NCBI GenBank assembly: GCA_013141385.1
Contig: JABFRB010000019.1
Coordinates: 304,545-368,544, forward strand
Direction: 5' to 3'
Length of the DNA stretch: 64,000 nt
DNA from: Bacteroidales bacterium
GTDB taxonomy: Bacteria; Bacteroidota; Bacteroidia; Bacteroidales; Tenuifilaceae
Part shown: positions 45,424 to 54,388 of the stretch, piece after piece
Layout of the letters: the number at the start of each line of letters is the position of its first letter
How positions within the stretch are numbered: the first letter of the stretch is position 1
Made by a program: the position numbers and the translations under genes
Notes under the pieces: generated by a model
Databases searched by the model: none
What the model saw: only the letters and a program-made list of their open reading frames with translations
Told to the model about the DNA's origin: nothing

Positions 45424-46088
45424 AAAACATTGTTCTATTTGGAGGGGGCACTCATGTTCGTTATTGTATTGATATTATTGAAAAAGAAAATAAATATAAT
45501 ATCGTAGGAATAACTGATCCCTATTTAGAAGTAGGTACAAAAATTATGGGATATTACATCATAGGCAAACAGGAAGAATTAAAGTCGTTAATAAAGAAGC
45601 ATAATATTGAGGCTGGAATAATTACAATAGGTGATAATTGGACTCGTAAAATCGTATTAGATGAAATATTAAACATTGACCCCGATTTTGAGTTTGTTTC
45701 TACTATTCATCCTTCAGTAATTCTAGGAAAAAATGTTAATATAGGAAAAGGAACTATAATGATGGCTGGATGTATTGTAAATCCCAATACAACAATTGGA
45801 AATTTCTGTTTTTTTGCAACGGGTGCAATTTTGGAACACGATTGTTATATGGGAAATTTTGCTAGTATTTCGGCCGGTTCTCTAACAGGAGGTAAGGTTA
45901 AAATAGGTGAATTTGTAGCTATTGCGTTGGGGGTTGTTTTGTTAGATAGAATTGAAATCGGAGATCATACTGTAATTGGCAGCGGATCGCTGGTAACTAA
46001 AAGTATTGCTGGTTATGTTGTAGCCTATGGAAGTCCGGCTAAAATAATTAGATCAAGAAAAAAAGATGAAAAATTTTTGAAATCTTAG
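45420..46088 (+). CDS. PglD/NeuD-like sugar N- or O-acyltransferase
   Basis: The 222 residues have a Rossmann-like N-terminal domain (NIVLFGGGTHVRYCIDII) and a left-handed beta-helix of hexapeptide repeats from about 95. The catalytic His of PglD-type enzymes is in the motif LEHDC near 138-142. The helix ends with the usual YGSPAKIIR. The start codon overlaps the stop of the aminotransferase (ATGA). It likely acetylates the new amino group, although NeuD-type O-acetylation cannot be ruled out. Confidence 0.88.
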   Translation: MKNIVLFGGGTHVRYCIDIIEKENKYNIVGITDPYLEVGTKIMGYYIIGKQEELKSLIKKHNIEAGIITIGDNWTRKIVLDEILNIDPDFEFVSTIHPSVILGKNVNIGKGTIMMAGCIVNPNTTIGNFCFFATGAILEHDCYMGNFASISAGSLTGGKVKIGEFVAIALGVVLLDRIEIGDHTVIGSGSLVTKSIAGYVVAYGSPAKIIRSRKKDEKFLKS

Positions 46089-46102
46089 AGTTCAACTTTT
46101 AA

Positions 46103-47050
46103 ATGCTAGTGAGCGTTTGTATAATTTCCTACAATCATGAGTCTTATATAGGTAAGGCTATTGAAGGTGTAATTATGCAAAATGCGACTTTTAATATAGA
46201 AATAATTATCGGTGAAGATTTTTCCACGGATAAGACCAGGCAAGTTTGTCAAGAATATTCCCAAAGATATCCAGATAAGATAAAATTATTAAATTCTGAA
46301 AAAAACTTAGGAGCAATACAGAATTTTATTAGAACGCTTATGGCGTGTTCTGGCCAATATATTGCTCTGTGCGAAGGAGACGATTATTGGATTGACCCAA
46401 ATAAACTACAAAAACAAGTTAATTTTCTAGAATCTAATCCCGACTTCATAGTCCATCATCATAACGTGATGATTGTTAATAAAGAGGGAAATGAACAACA
46501 TCCTTTTTTTGATTCTAAACAAAACATAAAGTTCGAATCCGAATTAAGTGATTATTTATTGGGAGGAGTTGCATGTAAAATCTGTTCTATGGTTTTTAGA
46601 TGGAATCAAAAAACACAAAAAGGCCTAACAGTGCTTAAATATTTGGACGACAATGTTTTATATGCATATCTCTTGAGCTTTGGATACAGATCAAAATATT
46701 CAAACGAGTTGATGGCATGTTACAGGATTCATCAGGGGGGAATTTGGTCTTTAAGGGATGAAAAAACCAGAGGATTACAGGCAATAAACACTTACAAGGG
46801 ATTACTGCAGGTTTGTAAAGGGAAAAGATTTTTGGATAATCAATTGTTTACCTTTGTCGGTTTATTCATTACTTTATCAAAATTAAGTAGTAGTTACAAG
46901 GAAAGAATGAGGTATAACTTTTTTGCAATAAAATATTTACTTGCATTCAGATATCTAAATTATCGGGATATTTTCAGCCTTAAATTTTTGAAAAATTTTG
47001 CTAAAAGCATATTATTTATTTTCGTTTCAGTTTTAGACGTTAGATATTGA
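46103..47050 (+). CDS. GT2 family glycosyltransferase
   Basis: The 315 residues open with VSVCIISYNHESYIGKAIEGV and have the acidic motif IIGEDFSTDKT and the DxD-type CEGDDYWID near 91-99. The text resembles GT2 enzymes of Bacteroidota capsule loci that add a sugar to lipid-linked oligosaccharides on the cytoplasmic side. There are no clear membrane helices except a hydrophobic end (SILFIFVSVL). The donor is unknown. It starts 15 bases after the acyltransferase gene. Confidence 0.88.
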   Translation: MLVSVCIISYNHESYIGKAIEGVIMQNATFNIEIIIGEDFSTDKTRQVCQEYSQRYPDKIKLLNSEKNLGAIQNFIRTLMACSGQYIALCEGDDYWIDPNKLQKQVNFLESNPDFIVHHHNVMIVNKEGNEQHPFFDSKQNIKFESELSDYLLGGVACKICSMVFRWNQKTQKGLTVLKYLDDNVLYAYLLSFGYRSKYSNELMACYRIHQGGIWSLRDEKTRGLQAINTYKGLLQVCKGKRFLDNQLFTFVGLFITLSKLSSSYKERMRYNFFAIKYLLAFRYLNYRDIFSLKFLKNFAKSILFIFVSVLDVRY

Positions 47051-47098
47051 ATTTAATTTACGTACCATCGTATGTTAATAAAGATTATTTCATAAAAA

Positions 47099-47710
47099 AT
47101 GATAACTATCATAAATTACGGTATGGGCAACCTTGGTTCCATTACTAATATGATAAAACGGGTTGGGTTTAGTAGCGAGATTACATCTGATTTATTAAAA
47201 ATCGAATCTGCCTCAAAAATCATCTTGCCAGGGGTTGGACATTTTGATAAAGCCATGCAGAATATTATTAGTCTTGGTTTATTGGATATTATTAAGAAGA
47301 AAGCATTAGTAGATAAAACACCTATTCTTGGTATTTGTCTTGGAATGCAACTAATGTGTAAAAATAGTGAAGAAGGTAATGAAAAAGGAATTGGTCTAAT
47401 AAATGCAGAGGTTAAAAAGTTTAAATTTTCCAATAATATCTTATATAAAGTACCACACATGGGTTGGAATTTAATCAATATTTCCAAAGAATCGCCACTG
47501 TTATTTGGAATGAATGAAACCCCTCGATTTTATTTTGTTCATTCATACTATGTAATGTGTAATGATATAAACGATGTTTTATCAACAACTTCATACGGAT
47601 TTGATTTTCATTCTTCGTTTGCACATAATAATATAATGGGTGTACAGTTTCATCCAGAAAAGAGCCATAAATTTGGAATGCAACTTTTAAAAAACTTCAT
47701 CAATCTTTAA
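47099..47710 (+). CDS. hisH: HisH-like glutamine amidotransferase subunit (sugar amidino pathway)
   Basis: Class I glutaminase of 203 residues. Motifs include IINYGMGNLGSI at the start, the nucleophile Cys in GICLGMQLM (about residue 79) and the His-Glu pair in GVQFHPEKS near 180-188, so the triad is intact. It would release ammonia for its HisF-like partner at 48634. The pair lies among sugar genes next to an N-acetyl sugar amidotransferase, with no other his gene present, so a role in histidine synthesis is unlikely. Paralogues of this kind serve in acetamidino-sugar synthesis (WbpG system). Confidence 0.9.
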   Translation: MITIINYGMGNLGSITNMIKRVGFSSEITSDLLKIESASKIILPGVGHFDKAMQNIISLGLLDIIKKKALVDKTPILGICLGMQLMCKNSEEGNEKGIGLINAEVKKFKFSNNILYKVPHMGWNLINISKESPLLFGMNETPRFYFVHSYYVMCNDINDVLSTTSYGFDFHSSFAHNNIMGVQFHPEKSHKFGMQLLKNFINL

Positions 47711-47757
47711 GATCGTATCTTCAAATAATCAACGATATTAAGAAAAGGCATTATTCT

Positions 47758-48609
47758 ATGAGCATAAAGACACTATTAAAAAGATTGTTGGGGGAAAATC
47801 TTTTTAGTTTTAGCAAAAATCTTTACTGGTTTATTAAAACACACACTATTAGTAAATATACCTTAAGAATTAATGGACTAGGTAAAACCCACAAATGCTA
47901 TATTTGTGGAGAAACCTTTTTCCATTTCTCAAAATATCAAAACGGATTATTAGGGCTTTCTGATTTAATATTAAAATTAAACCTTGTTGGAAGTGATGTA
48001 GAAAATTTCGGCTGTGATTTTTGTGGTGTTGATGACCGGCAAAGACATTTATTTATGTTTTTTGACAAGTTAAATATCTGGGAAAAATTCAGGAATAATA
48101 AAATTCTACATTTTGCACCTCAAGAATTTAAACTTTCAGAGAAGATTGAAAAACTTAATCCAAGGGAATATATAAAAGCCGATCTTTTTTCCAATGACCC
48201 AAAAATAAAAAAAATTGACGCCACAAGAATACCTTTCGATAATAATACATTCGATGTCATTATTTGTTGTCATGTTCTGGAGCATATCAACAATTATAAA
48301 GATGCAATAAGTGAAATACATAGAGTTTTAAATATTAATGGAATTGCAATCTTACAAACACCTTACAGCAAATTGCTTAGTAATAATTTTGAAGATCCCA
48401 ATATAAATTCAGATGATTTAAGGTTGTTTTTTTATGGCAATAATGATCATTGTAGAGTTCTTAGTGAAAATGTTTTTTTTAAAGACCTACAAGATGCCGG
48501 ATTTTTATTACAAATAGCAAGAAATTCAGATTATTTCAGTGATGATGATTCAAATTATTTTGGAGTAAATAAAAATGAAGATTTGATTCGGGTAACAAAA
48601 ATTAATTGA
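47758..48609 (+). CDS. SAM-dependent methyltransferase with N-terminal zinc-ribbon-like Cys pairs
   Basis: The 283 residues begin with two Cys pairs, KCYICGETF near 42 and GCDFCGVDDRQRHL near 83, which look like a metal-binding domain. The class I methyltransferase domain follows with ILHFAPQEF instead of the standard glycine-rich loop, an acidic YIKADLF and VIICCHVLEHI. This form is common in polysaccharide loci, and the target is likely a sugar. It lies between the hisH-like and hisF-like genes, which splits the usual trio. Confidence 0.8.
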   Translation: MSIKTLLKRLLGENLFSFSKNLYWFIKTHTISKYTLRINGLGKTHKCYICGETFFHFSKYQNGLLGLSDLILKLNLVGSDVENFGCDFCGVDDRQRHLFMFFDKLNIWEKFRNNKILHFAPQEFKLSEKIEKLNPREYIKADLFSNDPKIKKIDATRIPFDNNTFDVIICCHVLEHINNYKDAISEIHRVLNINGIAILQTPYSKLLSNNFEDPNINSDDLRLFFYGNNDHCRVLSENVFFKDLQDAGFLLQIARNSDYFSDDDSNYFGVNKNEDLIRVTKIN

Positions 48610-48633
48610 AATAAACGAACTAGGTCGTTTAGT

Positions 48634-49392
48634 ATGTTAAGAAATCGCGTAATTCCTGTATTATTAATAAGCAATGGGGGTCTAGTTAAAACCACCAAGT
48701 TTAAGAAACCTGTTTATATTGGCGACCCCATTAATGCAGTTAAAATATTTAATGAAAAAGAGGTCGATGAGTTAATCCTTTTAGATATAACTGCAACTAA
48801 CGAAAAAAAGGAACCGAACTACAGTAAAATTAAAGAGATTGTTTCCGAAGCATTTATGCCAATAGGCTACGGAGGAGGGATAAATAAACTAGAACAGATT
48901 GAAAACCTATTTATGCTAGGCGTTGAAAAAGTGATTCTTAACACATCTGCACACACCAATCCTGATTTATTAAGACAGGCCTCGATAACATTCGGGAATC
49001 AAAGCATTGTTGTTGCCATTGATGTTAATAAAGACTTTTGGGGTAAACAATATATGTATACCAATGGTGGCAAGGTTAAGCAAAAAACAGAGTTGATTAC
49101 ATTTCTTAAAAAAACAGTTGCGATTGGTGCAGGGGAAATTTTAATAAATTCTATTGAAAATGATGGTATGATGAAAGGCTATGATCTTGGACTTATTAAA
49201 TATGTAAGTGAAAACGTATCGATCCCTGTTGTGGCATGTGGCGGAGCAGGAAATGTTCAAGACTTTTATAGTGCAATAAAGGCAGGTGCTTCTGCTGTTT
49301 CGGCTGGGAGTATGTTTGTTTTTCAGGGAGTGAATCGGGCAGTGCTGATAAGTTACCCGAAATATGAGGAATTAGAAAAGTTGTTAAAATGA
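48634..49392 (+). CDS. hisF: HisF-like cyclase-family subunit of the sugar amidino pathway
   Basis: The 252-residue TIM barrel resembles HisF. It keeps LLDITAT (Asp51 equivalent), the phosphate loop GYGGGI and VVAIDV (Asp130 equivalent). The first catalytic Asp of true HisF (position 11, CLDVKDG in Thermotoga) is replaced: here the text is PVLLISNGG, giving Leu. I infer it cannot carry out the imidazole-glycerol-phosphate cyclase step and instead passes ammonia from HisH to the next enzyme. The downstream amidotransferase gene overlaps it by four bases. Confidence 0.88.
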   Translation: MLRNRVIPVLLISNGGLVKTTKFKKPVYIGDPINAVKIFNEKEVDELILLDITATNEKKEPNYSKIKEIVSEAFMPIGYGGGINKLEQIENLFMLGVEKVILNTSAHTNPDLLRQASITFGNQSIVVAIDVNKDFWGKQYMYTNGGKVKQKTELITFLKKTVAIGAGEILINSIENDGMMKGYDLGLIKYVSENVSIPVVACGGAGNVQDFYSAIKAGASAVSAGSMFVFQGVNRAVLISYPKYEELEKLLK

Positions 49393-50510
49393 GAGAATAT
49401 AAGATATGTTCCAGATGTGTTATGGATACAAGTGATCCTGACATTGTTTTTGATGAGAATGGTTGTTGTAATCATTGTACCAACGTATTGCAACATCTAA
49501 AAGAAAACTATAGCGAGAAGACTAAAAATCAAGAAAAGCTTAATGAAATAATTAGAACAGTTAAGAAGGAGGGTTTTAACAGAAAATACGATTGTATAAT
49601 TGGATTAAGCGGAGGGGTAGATAGTTCTTATCTAGCATACAAACTTGTTAGGGATTATGGTATTCGGCCTCTGGCTGTGCATGTTGATAATGGATGGAAT
49701 TCAGAGTTGGCAGTATCTAACATACACAACTTGGTTAACAAGCTTAATATTGATCTTTATACCCATGTGATTAACTGGGAGGAATTTAAAGATTTGCAGA
49801 AATCATTTCTTTTTGCTTCTGTCGTTGATCTTGAGATGTTATCTGACCATGCGATTGTTGTCGCAATAAAAAAAATTGCAAAAAGGGAAAGAATAGAATA
49901 TTTTTTAATAGGCTCAAATTATCAAACGGAATCAATTTTACCAGTAAGTTGGTTTTATCCCAATAAAATTGATAGTGGGAATATTATTGATATTTACAGA
50001 AAATATGGTTCTGGTAGAAAAATAAAAACATTCCCATTTCTTTCATTCTGGAACTATTTTTTCTATGGTAAGGGGCATGGTAAATACCTAATGCCACTTT
50101 CTCTTATGGAGTATGATAAGGATGCGGCAAAAACAATCTTAATTAAAGAGATGGATTGGCAGGACTATGGGGCTAAGCACCACGAATCGTTTATTACAAA
50201 ATTCTACCAAACATATATATTGCCCAATAAATTTGGTATTGATAAGAGAAGAGCACACTTAGCTAGTTTGATTTGCGCTAATCAAATAACTCGCGAAAAA
50301 GCACTTGAGGAATTGAATAAACCAATTCTTGAAGATTCAAAAAAAGGAGAGGCAATTGAATATTTCTGCAAAAAGATGGAATTGTCAAGAGAGGAGTTTA
50401 ACAAAATAATGATGGAACCCAGAAGAGAGCATGATGAATTTAAAACCTATAAAAAAACCAAGGAATCTATTTGGAAGATTATCCGCATAATGAGGCACAG
50501 CCAAAAGTAG
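49389..50510 (+). CDS. N-acetyl sugar amidotransferase (WbpG/PseA-like)
   Basis: ATP-dependent PP-loop enzyme of 373 residues that turns an acetamido group of a sugar into an acetamidino group. The PP-loop is GLSGGVDSSY near 71-80. The N-terminal Cys motifs CSRCVMDTSDPDI and CCNHC look like a metal site and are a family mark. Ammonia would come from the HisH/HisF pair encoded just upstream; the start codon overlaps the hisF-like stop (ATGA). In Pseudomonas the equivalent genes serve O-antigen sugars and in Campylobacter pseudaminic acid derivatives. The exact sugar here is unknown. Confidence 0.92.
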   Translation: MREYKICSRCVMDTSDPDIVFDENGCCNHCTNVLQHLKENYSEKTKNQEKLNEIIRTVKKEGFNRKYDCIIGLSGGVDSSYLAYKLVRDYGIRPLAVHVDNGWNSELAVSNIHNLVNKLNIDLYTHVINWEEFKDLQKSFLFASVVDLEMLSDHAIVVAIKKIAKRERIEYFLIGSNYQTESILPVSWFYPNKIDSGNIIDIYRKYGSGRKIKTFPFLSFWNYFFYGKGHGKYLMPLSLMEYDKDAAKTILIKEMDWQDYGAKHHESFITKFYQTYILPNKFGIDKRRAHLASLICANQITREKALEELNKPILEDSKKGEAIEYFCKKMELSREEFNKIMMEPRREHDEFKTYKKTKESIWKIIRIMRHSQK

Positions 50511-50511
50511 T

Positions 50512-51771
50512 ATGAATAATAGTTTTCAAAGAAAAGTAAAGATTGCGTTTTTAGGTAACCAAATAGCATACGGTGGGGGAGCTAAAAGTCTCTTGTTGCT
50601 TATAAAGTCTTTGCAGGGTCAAAATATAGAGAGTTATCTTTTTGTAACTCAAATCTCTTCAGAAGAGATGAAAGCGGAGTTTGAAGAATATGTTGAGTTT
50701 GTAAAAATTGTTAACCTCCCAGAAGCTGTTAGCGCACAAACTCAAACAATAAAAGAGAATGTACAAAAACGCAAAGAAAACAATCAGGATCTCTTAAACA
50801 TTAAGATTTTTGCTGAAGAACTAAATAAATTAGAGATTGATATTTTACACATTAATAATTCTGTTTTTGCTCCAATATATAAAATACTCAGAAGTACTAC
50901 TAACATTAAAATCGTTACCCATATTCGGGAGTGGGTCGATTGGAATGGAATACACCAAAAACAGAGGTACATAATTGATTCAATCGAGAATAATTCAGAT
51001 GCATTAATTTGTATAAGCGACACAGAAGCGAGAGTTTTTAAAGCACATACAAATTTACATGTAATACCTAACACTTTTGATTTTAATGAACTTACTCATA
51101 TTGGTAACAATGGAAAGAAGATAAGAAAAAAACTTGGAATTAACGAAAACACCTTTGTCGTTGGCATGATGGGCAGTTTTCAGAGGAACAAAGGGGTTCT
51201 CGATTTCCTTAAAGCACTTGCATATTTAAAGCAAAATAAAAACAATTTTGAGGATATCAAATTTGTTGTTTTGGGAGGAAGTGTTAATGTGAAACCCAAT
51301 ATAATCAAACACATTTTAAGAAAAATATTACTTAGGAATACCTTTAATTATCAAGTTTATAAACTATTAAAAAGGGAAAAAATTTTAAATGAGGTGATTT
51401 TCTTAAGTAACAGAAAAAATGTACTTGAAGTTGTTAATTCTTTTGATGTGGCTGTAAGACCCTCCTATACTGGAGATCCATGGGGTAGGGATGTAATTGA
51501 ATTTATGGCAATGAAAAAACCAATTGTTGCAACAGGAACATCGGAGTTCTTTATTAAAAATGAAAAAACTGGTTTTATTGTCCCGCCAAGAGATTATGTT
51601 GGGTTAGCAGAGAAAATATATTGGTTGTATCAGCACAACAAAGAAAGAAATGAAATGGGGCAAAGAGCTTATAAAAACATATTTGAACTGAGTAATACGA
51701 ATGTTTTTAGAGCAAACTTAATAGATGTGTATTTTAATTTGATTCGCCACAAATTATATCCGAGGATTTAA
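50512..51771 (+). CDS. GT4 family glycosyltransferase
   Basis: GT-B fold enzyme of 419 residues. The N-terminal domain starts VKIAFLGNQIAYGGGAKSLLLL, with the glycine-rich loop for the acceptor side. The C-terminal domain has the donor-binding text VGMMGSFQRNKGVLDFLKAL and the acidic motif RPSYTGDPWGRDVIEFMAMKKPIVAT near 322-347. It probably adds one sugar to the lipid-linked unit in the cytoplasm. It starts one base after the sugar amidotransferase stop, so the two are co-transcribed. Confidence 0.9.
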   Translation: MNNSFQRKVKIAFLGNQIAYGGGAKSLLLLIKSLQGQNIESYLFVTQISSEEMKAEFEEYVEFVKIVNLPEAVSAQTQTIKENVQKRKENNQDLLNIKIFAEELNKLEIDILHINNSVFAPIYKILRSTTNIKIVTHIREWVDWNGIHQKQRYIIDSIENNSDALICISDTEARVFKAHTNLHVIPNTFDFNELTHIGNNGKKIRKKLGINENTFVVGMMGSFQRNKGVLDFLKALAYLKQNKNNFEDIKFVVLGGSVNVKPNIIKHILRKILLRNTFNYQVYKLLKREKILNEVIFLSNRKNVLEVVNSFDVAVRPSYTGDPWGRDVIEFMAMKKPIVATGTSEFFIKNEKTGFIVPPRDYVGLAEKIYWLYQHNKERNEMGQRAYKNIFELSNTNVFRANLIDVYFNLIRHKLYPRI

Positions 51772-51828
51772 CAGATCTATTAATTATAATGGTCAATTAA
51801 TCTTTTTATTAAAACGCTTTTTTCCAAG

Positions 51829-53076
51829 ATGCCTCAATTATTGATTAATGAAAAAATTAAATTTATTGATTACGTTTTAGTTCTTACCCTTTTGACTATT
51901 ACTGCAAATCCTTTCTTTTCTTTGATAAACGTGTATGTACCCTTTATTTTTATGTTGTTTGTATGGGCATACGCTATTTATAAAGGAAAATTGAAAAACA
52001 GCAAAAGATTTTTTCAGATCTTAATTGCTGTTTATTTTTTGATAATAATTCAATTTGCTTTATTTGGTGGAATAACTCCAGCAGGATTATATAAACCTTT
52101 ACTGTTATTCCTTACGCCGTATATTTTATACCGCCTTCTGGGATTAAGATATTTTAAATGTTTATTTGATATTATATACTATTCCTCCATAATTACATTC
52201 CCGATCTATCTTTTGCAATCACTTATTCCATCTGTTAATACATTGATCACAGGAGCCATGGAATTTATGTTTCAATATGGCATTACAGATTGGCCACGGT
52301 CAATTTTGTTTTACTCAATGCCTCGGGAATCAGGTTTTATTCTATTAAGAAATTCAGGTATATTTCATGAACCCGGTGCCTATTCAATTTACTTAATGTT
52401 GGCAATTATTATTAATACATTCTTTACAAGAAATACTCTTGACAGAAAAAATATAGTACTAACAATAATTTTATTAACCACTTTTTCAACAACGGGTTAT
52501 GTTTTACTAGCAATCTTTTTTGCTTATGCCATTCCAAAATCTAGATTGCATCCGCTTCTGAAATACTTCATTTTTATATTAATGATTACACTAACAATAA
52601 AGACATATCGTTCAGCTAATTTTCTTCAAGAAAAGATAGATAATCAATTTTTAACACAAGTTGATGCAATTCAGACAAAAGAAAAAGGTCAGGGTCGATT
52701 TTATTCATTCCTAATGGCTTTAGATGTGATTAAACAAAATCATTTTATTGGCAAAGGAATTATTGAAGCAAACAGACCTGTTGGTGAAGGCGTGTATTTT
52801 GAATTTGGTGCTATGGGAATATTTGCCCAGTATGGTATTATTTTCGGAGTTTTTTATTTATTTGTTTACTATAAAGGAATTAGAAAATTAACTTTATTAT
52901 ATGGTTTACCCCGAAGTTTATCCTTAATCTTTTTTATTATCATACAACTAGGTTTATCTAGCCAGGCATTTAATTTTCATGCATCATTTATAATGTTTTT
53001 TATAATTGGTTTAGATGCTAAAGTGAATCTTACGGCTTCTGCTTTGAGTACCGTGAGGGTGCCAATTAACACATAA
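51829..53076 (+). CDS. O-antigen polymerase/ligase-like membrane protein (Wzy-like)
   Basis: The 415 residues have about 10-12 transmembrane helices with two larger periplasmic loops. The loop after the middle helices carries the motif FHEPGAYSIYLMLA near 184-197, characteristic of Wzy-like proteins, and a second loop IGKGIIEANRPVGEG near 306-320. With a Wzx flippase and a Wzc-like co-polymerase present, it is the expected polymerase. An O-antigen ligase cannot be told apart by sequence alone. Confidence 0.83.
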   Translation: MPQLLINEKIKFIDYVLVLTLLTITANPFFSLINVYVPFIFMLFVWAYAIYKGKLKNSKRFFQILIAVYFLIIIQFALFGGITPAGLYKPLLLFLTPYILYRLLGLRYFKCLFDIIYYSSIITFPIYLLQSLIPSVNTLITGAMEFMFQYGITDWPRSILFYSMPRESGFILLRNSGIFHEPGAYSIYLMLAIIINTFFTRNTLDRKNIVLTIILLTTFSTTGYVLLAIFFAYAIPKSRLHPLLKYFIFILMITLTIKTYRSANFLQEKIDNQFLTQVDAIQTKEKGQGRFYSFLMALDVIKQNHFIGKGIIEANRPVGEGVYFEFGAMGIFAQYGIIFGVFYLFVYYKGIRKLTLLYGLPRSLSLIFFIIIQLGLSSQAFNFHASFIMFFIIGLDAKVNLTASALSTVRVPINT

Positions 53077-53177
53077 GTTTAATACAATGTAAATGTTATT
53101 TAACAAAGAAATAGTTTTTATATATAACTTAATATAATGGTTCTTTCGGGATTTTCAAAACCAGATAACTCATAACG

Positions 53178-54383
53178 TTGATTAATCCAAATAAAATTAT
53201 TATCATAACAACCTGCCCATTTCCAAATGGATTAGCCGGAACGAATAGAATATTATCCTATTGTAAAGGTTTTTTATATCATGGTTATCAACCAGAGGTT
53301 TTCTGTATTAGACCGACTGAGCCATATTATAATTCTACAAATTTATTTGTGAAAGGCACATTTAATGGTATAAAATACACTTATCCGGGAGGAACAACAA
53401 AAAGGGTTGCTTCTTTTTTGGGGAGAAGGAAGAACGATTTTTATGCTAAATGGGCCTCCCTTAGGTTGCTTTATAAGACCTTGAAGAAAGGAGAGATTTT
53501 TTTTATAATCTTTTATGGAAATAGCGTTGTTGTGGAGTTGTCTTCAATACTAATCTCTAGACGTTTTAATATAAAAATCTATAAAGAAGAAAGCGAAAAC
53601 CCAGAAATCTATTTTAGGGGTGTCAATATTTTCAATTCTTTTAAGAAATGGTTTGTTATCAATAAACTTTATGGATACTATACAGGTATTTTGGTAATGA
53701 CACACCCATTAAAAAAATTATTTCTAGGGAAAGGTATTCCCAATAGAAATATTTTAATTATTCCTCAAACGGTAGACCAAGAAAGATTCGAAAAAGATAA
53801 CTACAACACCTCTGTGCCGCGATCATATGATTATATTGCTTATGTGGGTTCGCTCAATCAGCTAAAGGACGGTGTTTTAACGTTAGTTGAATCATTTGAA
53901 GAATTATCTGCTATATATTCTGAAATTCACTTGGTAATTGCCGGAGATGGAACACCTAAAGAAAAAGAGGAGTTAATATTACTTATTAAGAAATTGAAGT
54001 TGCCAGAGAGGGTTCATTATATAGGTTGTATTCAATCAAGCGATATTCCGGCTTTTCTTAAAGGGGCGAAATTATTAGTGTCCTGTCGTCCAAAATCCCT
54101 GCAAAGTGATTTTGGTTTTCCCACGAAAATTACTGAGTATTTAGCAACAGGAAGACCAATAGTAACAACATTAACCGGAGAACTTGATCTTTATTTGAAG
54201 GACAGGGTAAATGTTTTTGCTACAACAACGGATGATCGAAATAGTTTTGCCTCAAAGATAATAGAAGTGCTAGAAGATTATGATTTTGCCATGAAAGTAG
54301 CACGAAGAGGACAAATGTTGATAAGCGATAACTTTAACCCAATAATACAAACAAAAAGAATAATAGATTTTTGTACGGATTAA
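53178..54383 (+). CDS. GT4 family glycosyltransferase
   Basis: The 401-residue GT-B enzyme has the N-terminal text IIIITTCPFPNGLAGTNRI and donor-side motifs YVGSLNQLKDGVLTLVESF and the acidic end LVSCRPKSLQSDFGFPTKITEYLATGRPIVTT, split here at about 300-331. The start is TTG at 53178, since no ATG stands close. It is separated from the polymerase gene by 101 bases with no visible structure. Its sugar is unknown. Confidence 0.88.
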   Translation: MINPNKIIIITTCPFPNGLAGTNRILSYCKGFLYHGYQPEVFCIRPTEPYYNSTNLFVKGTFNGIKYTYPGGTTKRVASFLGRRKNDFYAKWASLRLLYKTLKKGEIFFIIFYGNSVVVELSSILISRRFNIKIYKEESENPEIYFRGVNIFNSFKKWFVINKLYGYYTGILVMTHPLKKLFLGKGIPNRNILIIPQTVDQERFEKDNYNTSVPRSYDYIAYVGSLNQLKDGVLTLVESFEELSAIYSEIHLVIAGDGTPKEKEELILLIKKLKLPERVHYIGCIQSSDIPAFLKGAKLLVSCRPKSLQSDFGFPTKITEYLATGRPIVTTLTGELDLYLKDRVNVFATTTDDRNSFASKIIEVLEDYDFAMKVARRGQMLISDNFNPIIQTKRIIDFCTD

Positions 54384-54388
54384 AATAC

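Noticed and set aside
47099..49392. Histidine biosynthesis operon
   Set aside because: Only HisH-like and HisF-like genes are present, they are surrounded by glycan genes, and the HisF-like protein lacks a catalytic Asp. A sugar amidino pathway explains them better.
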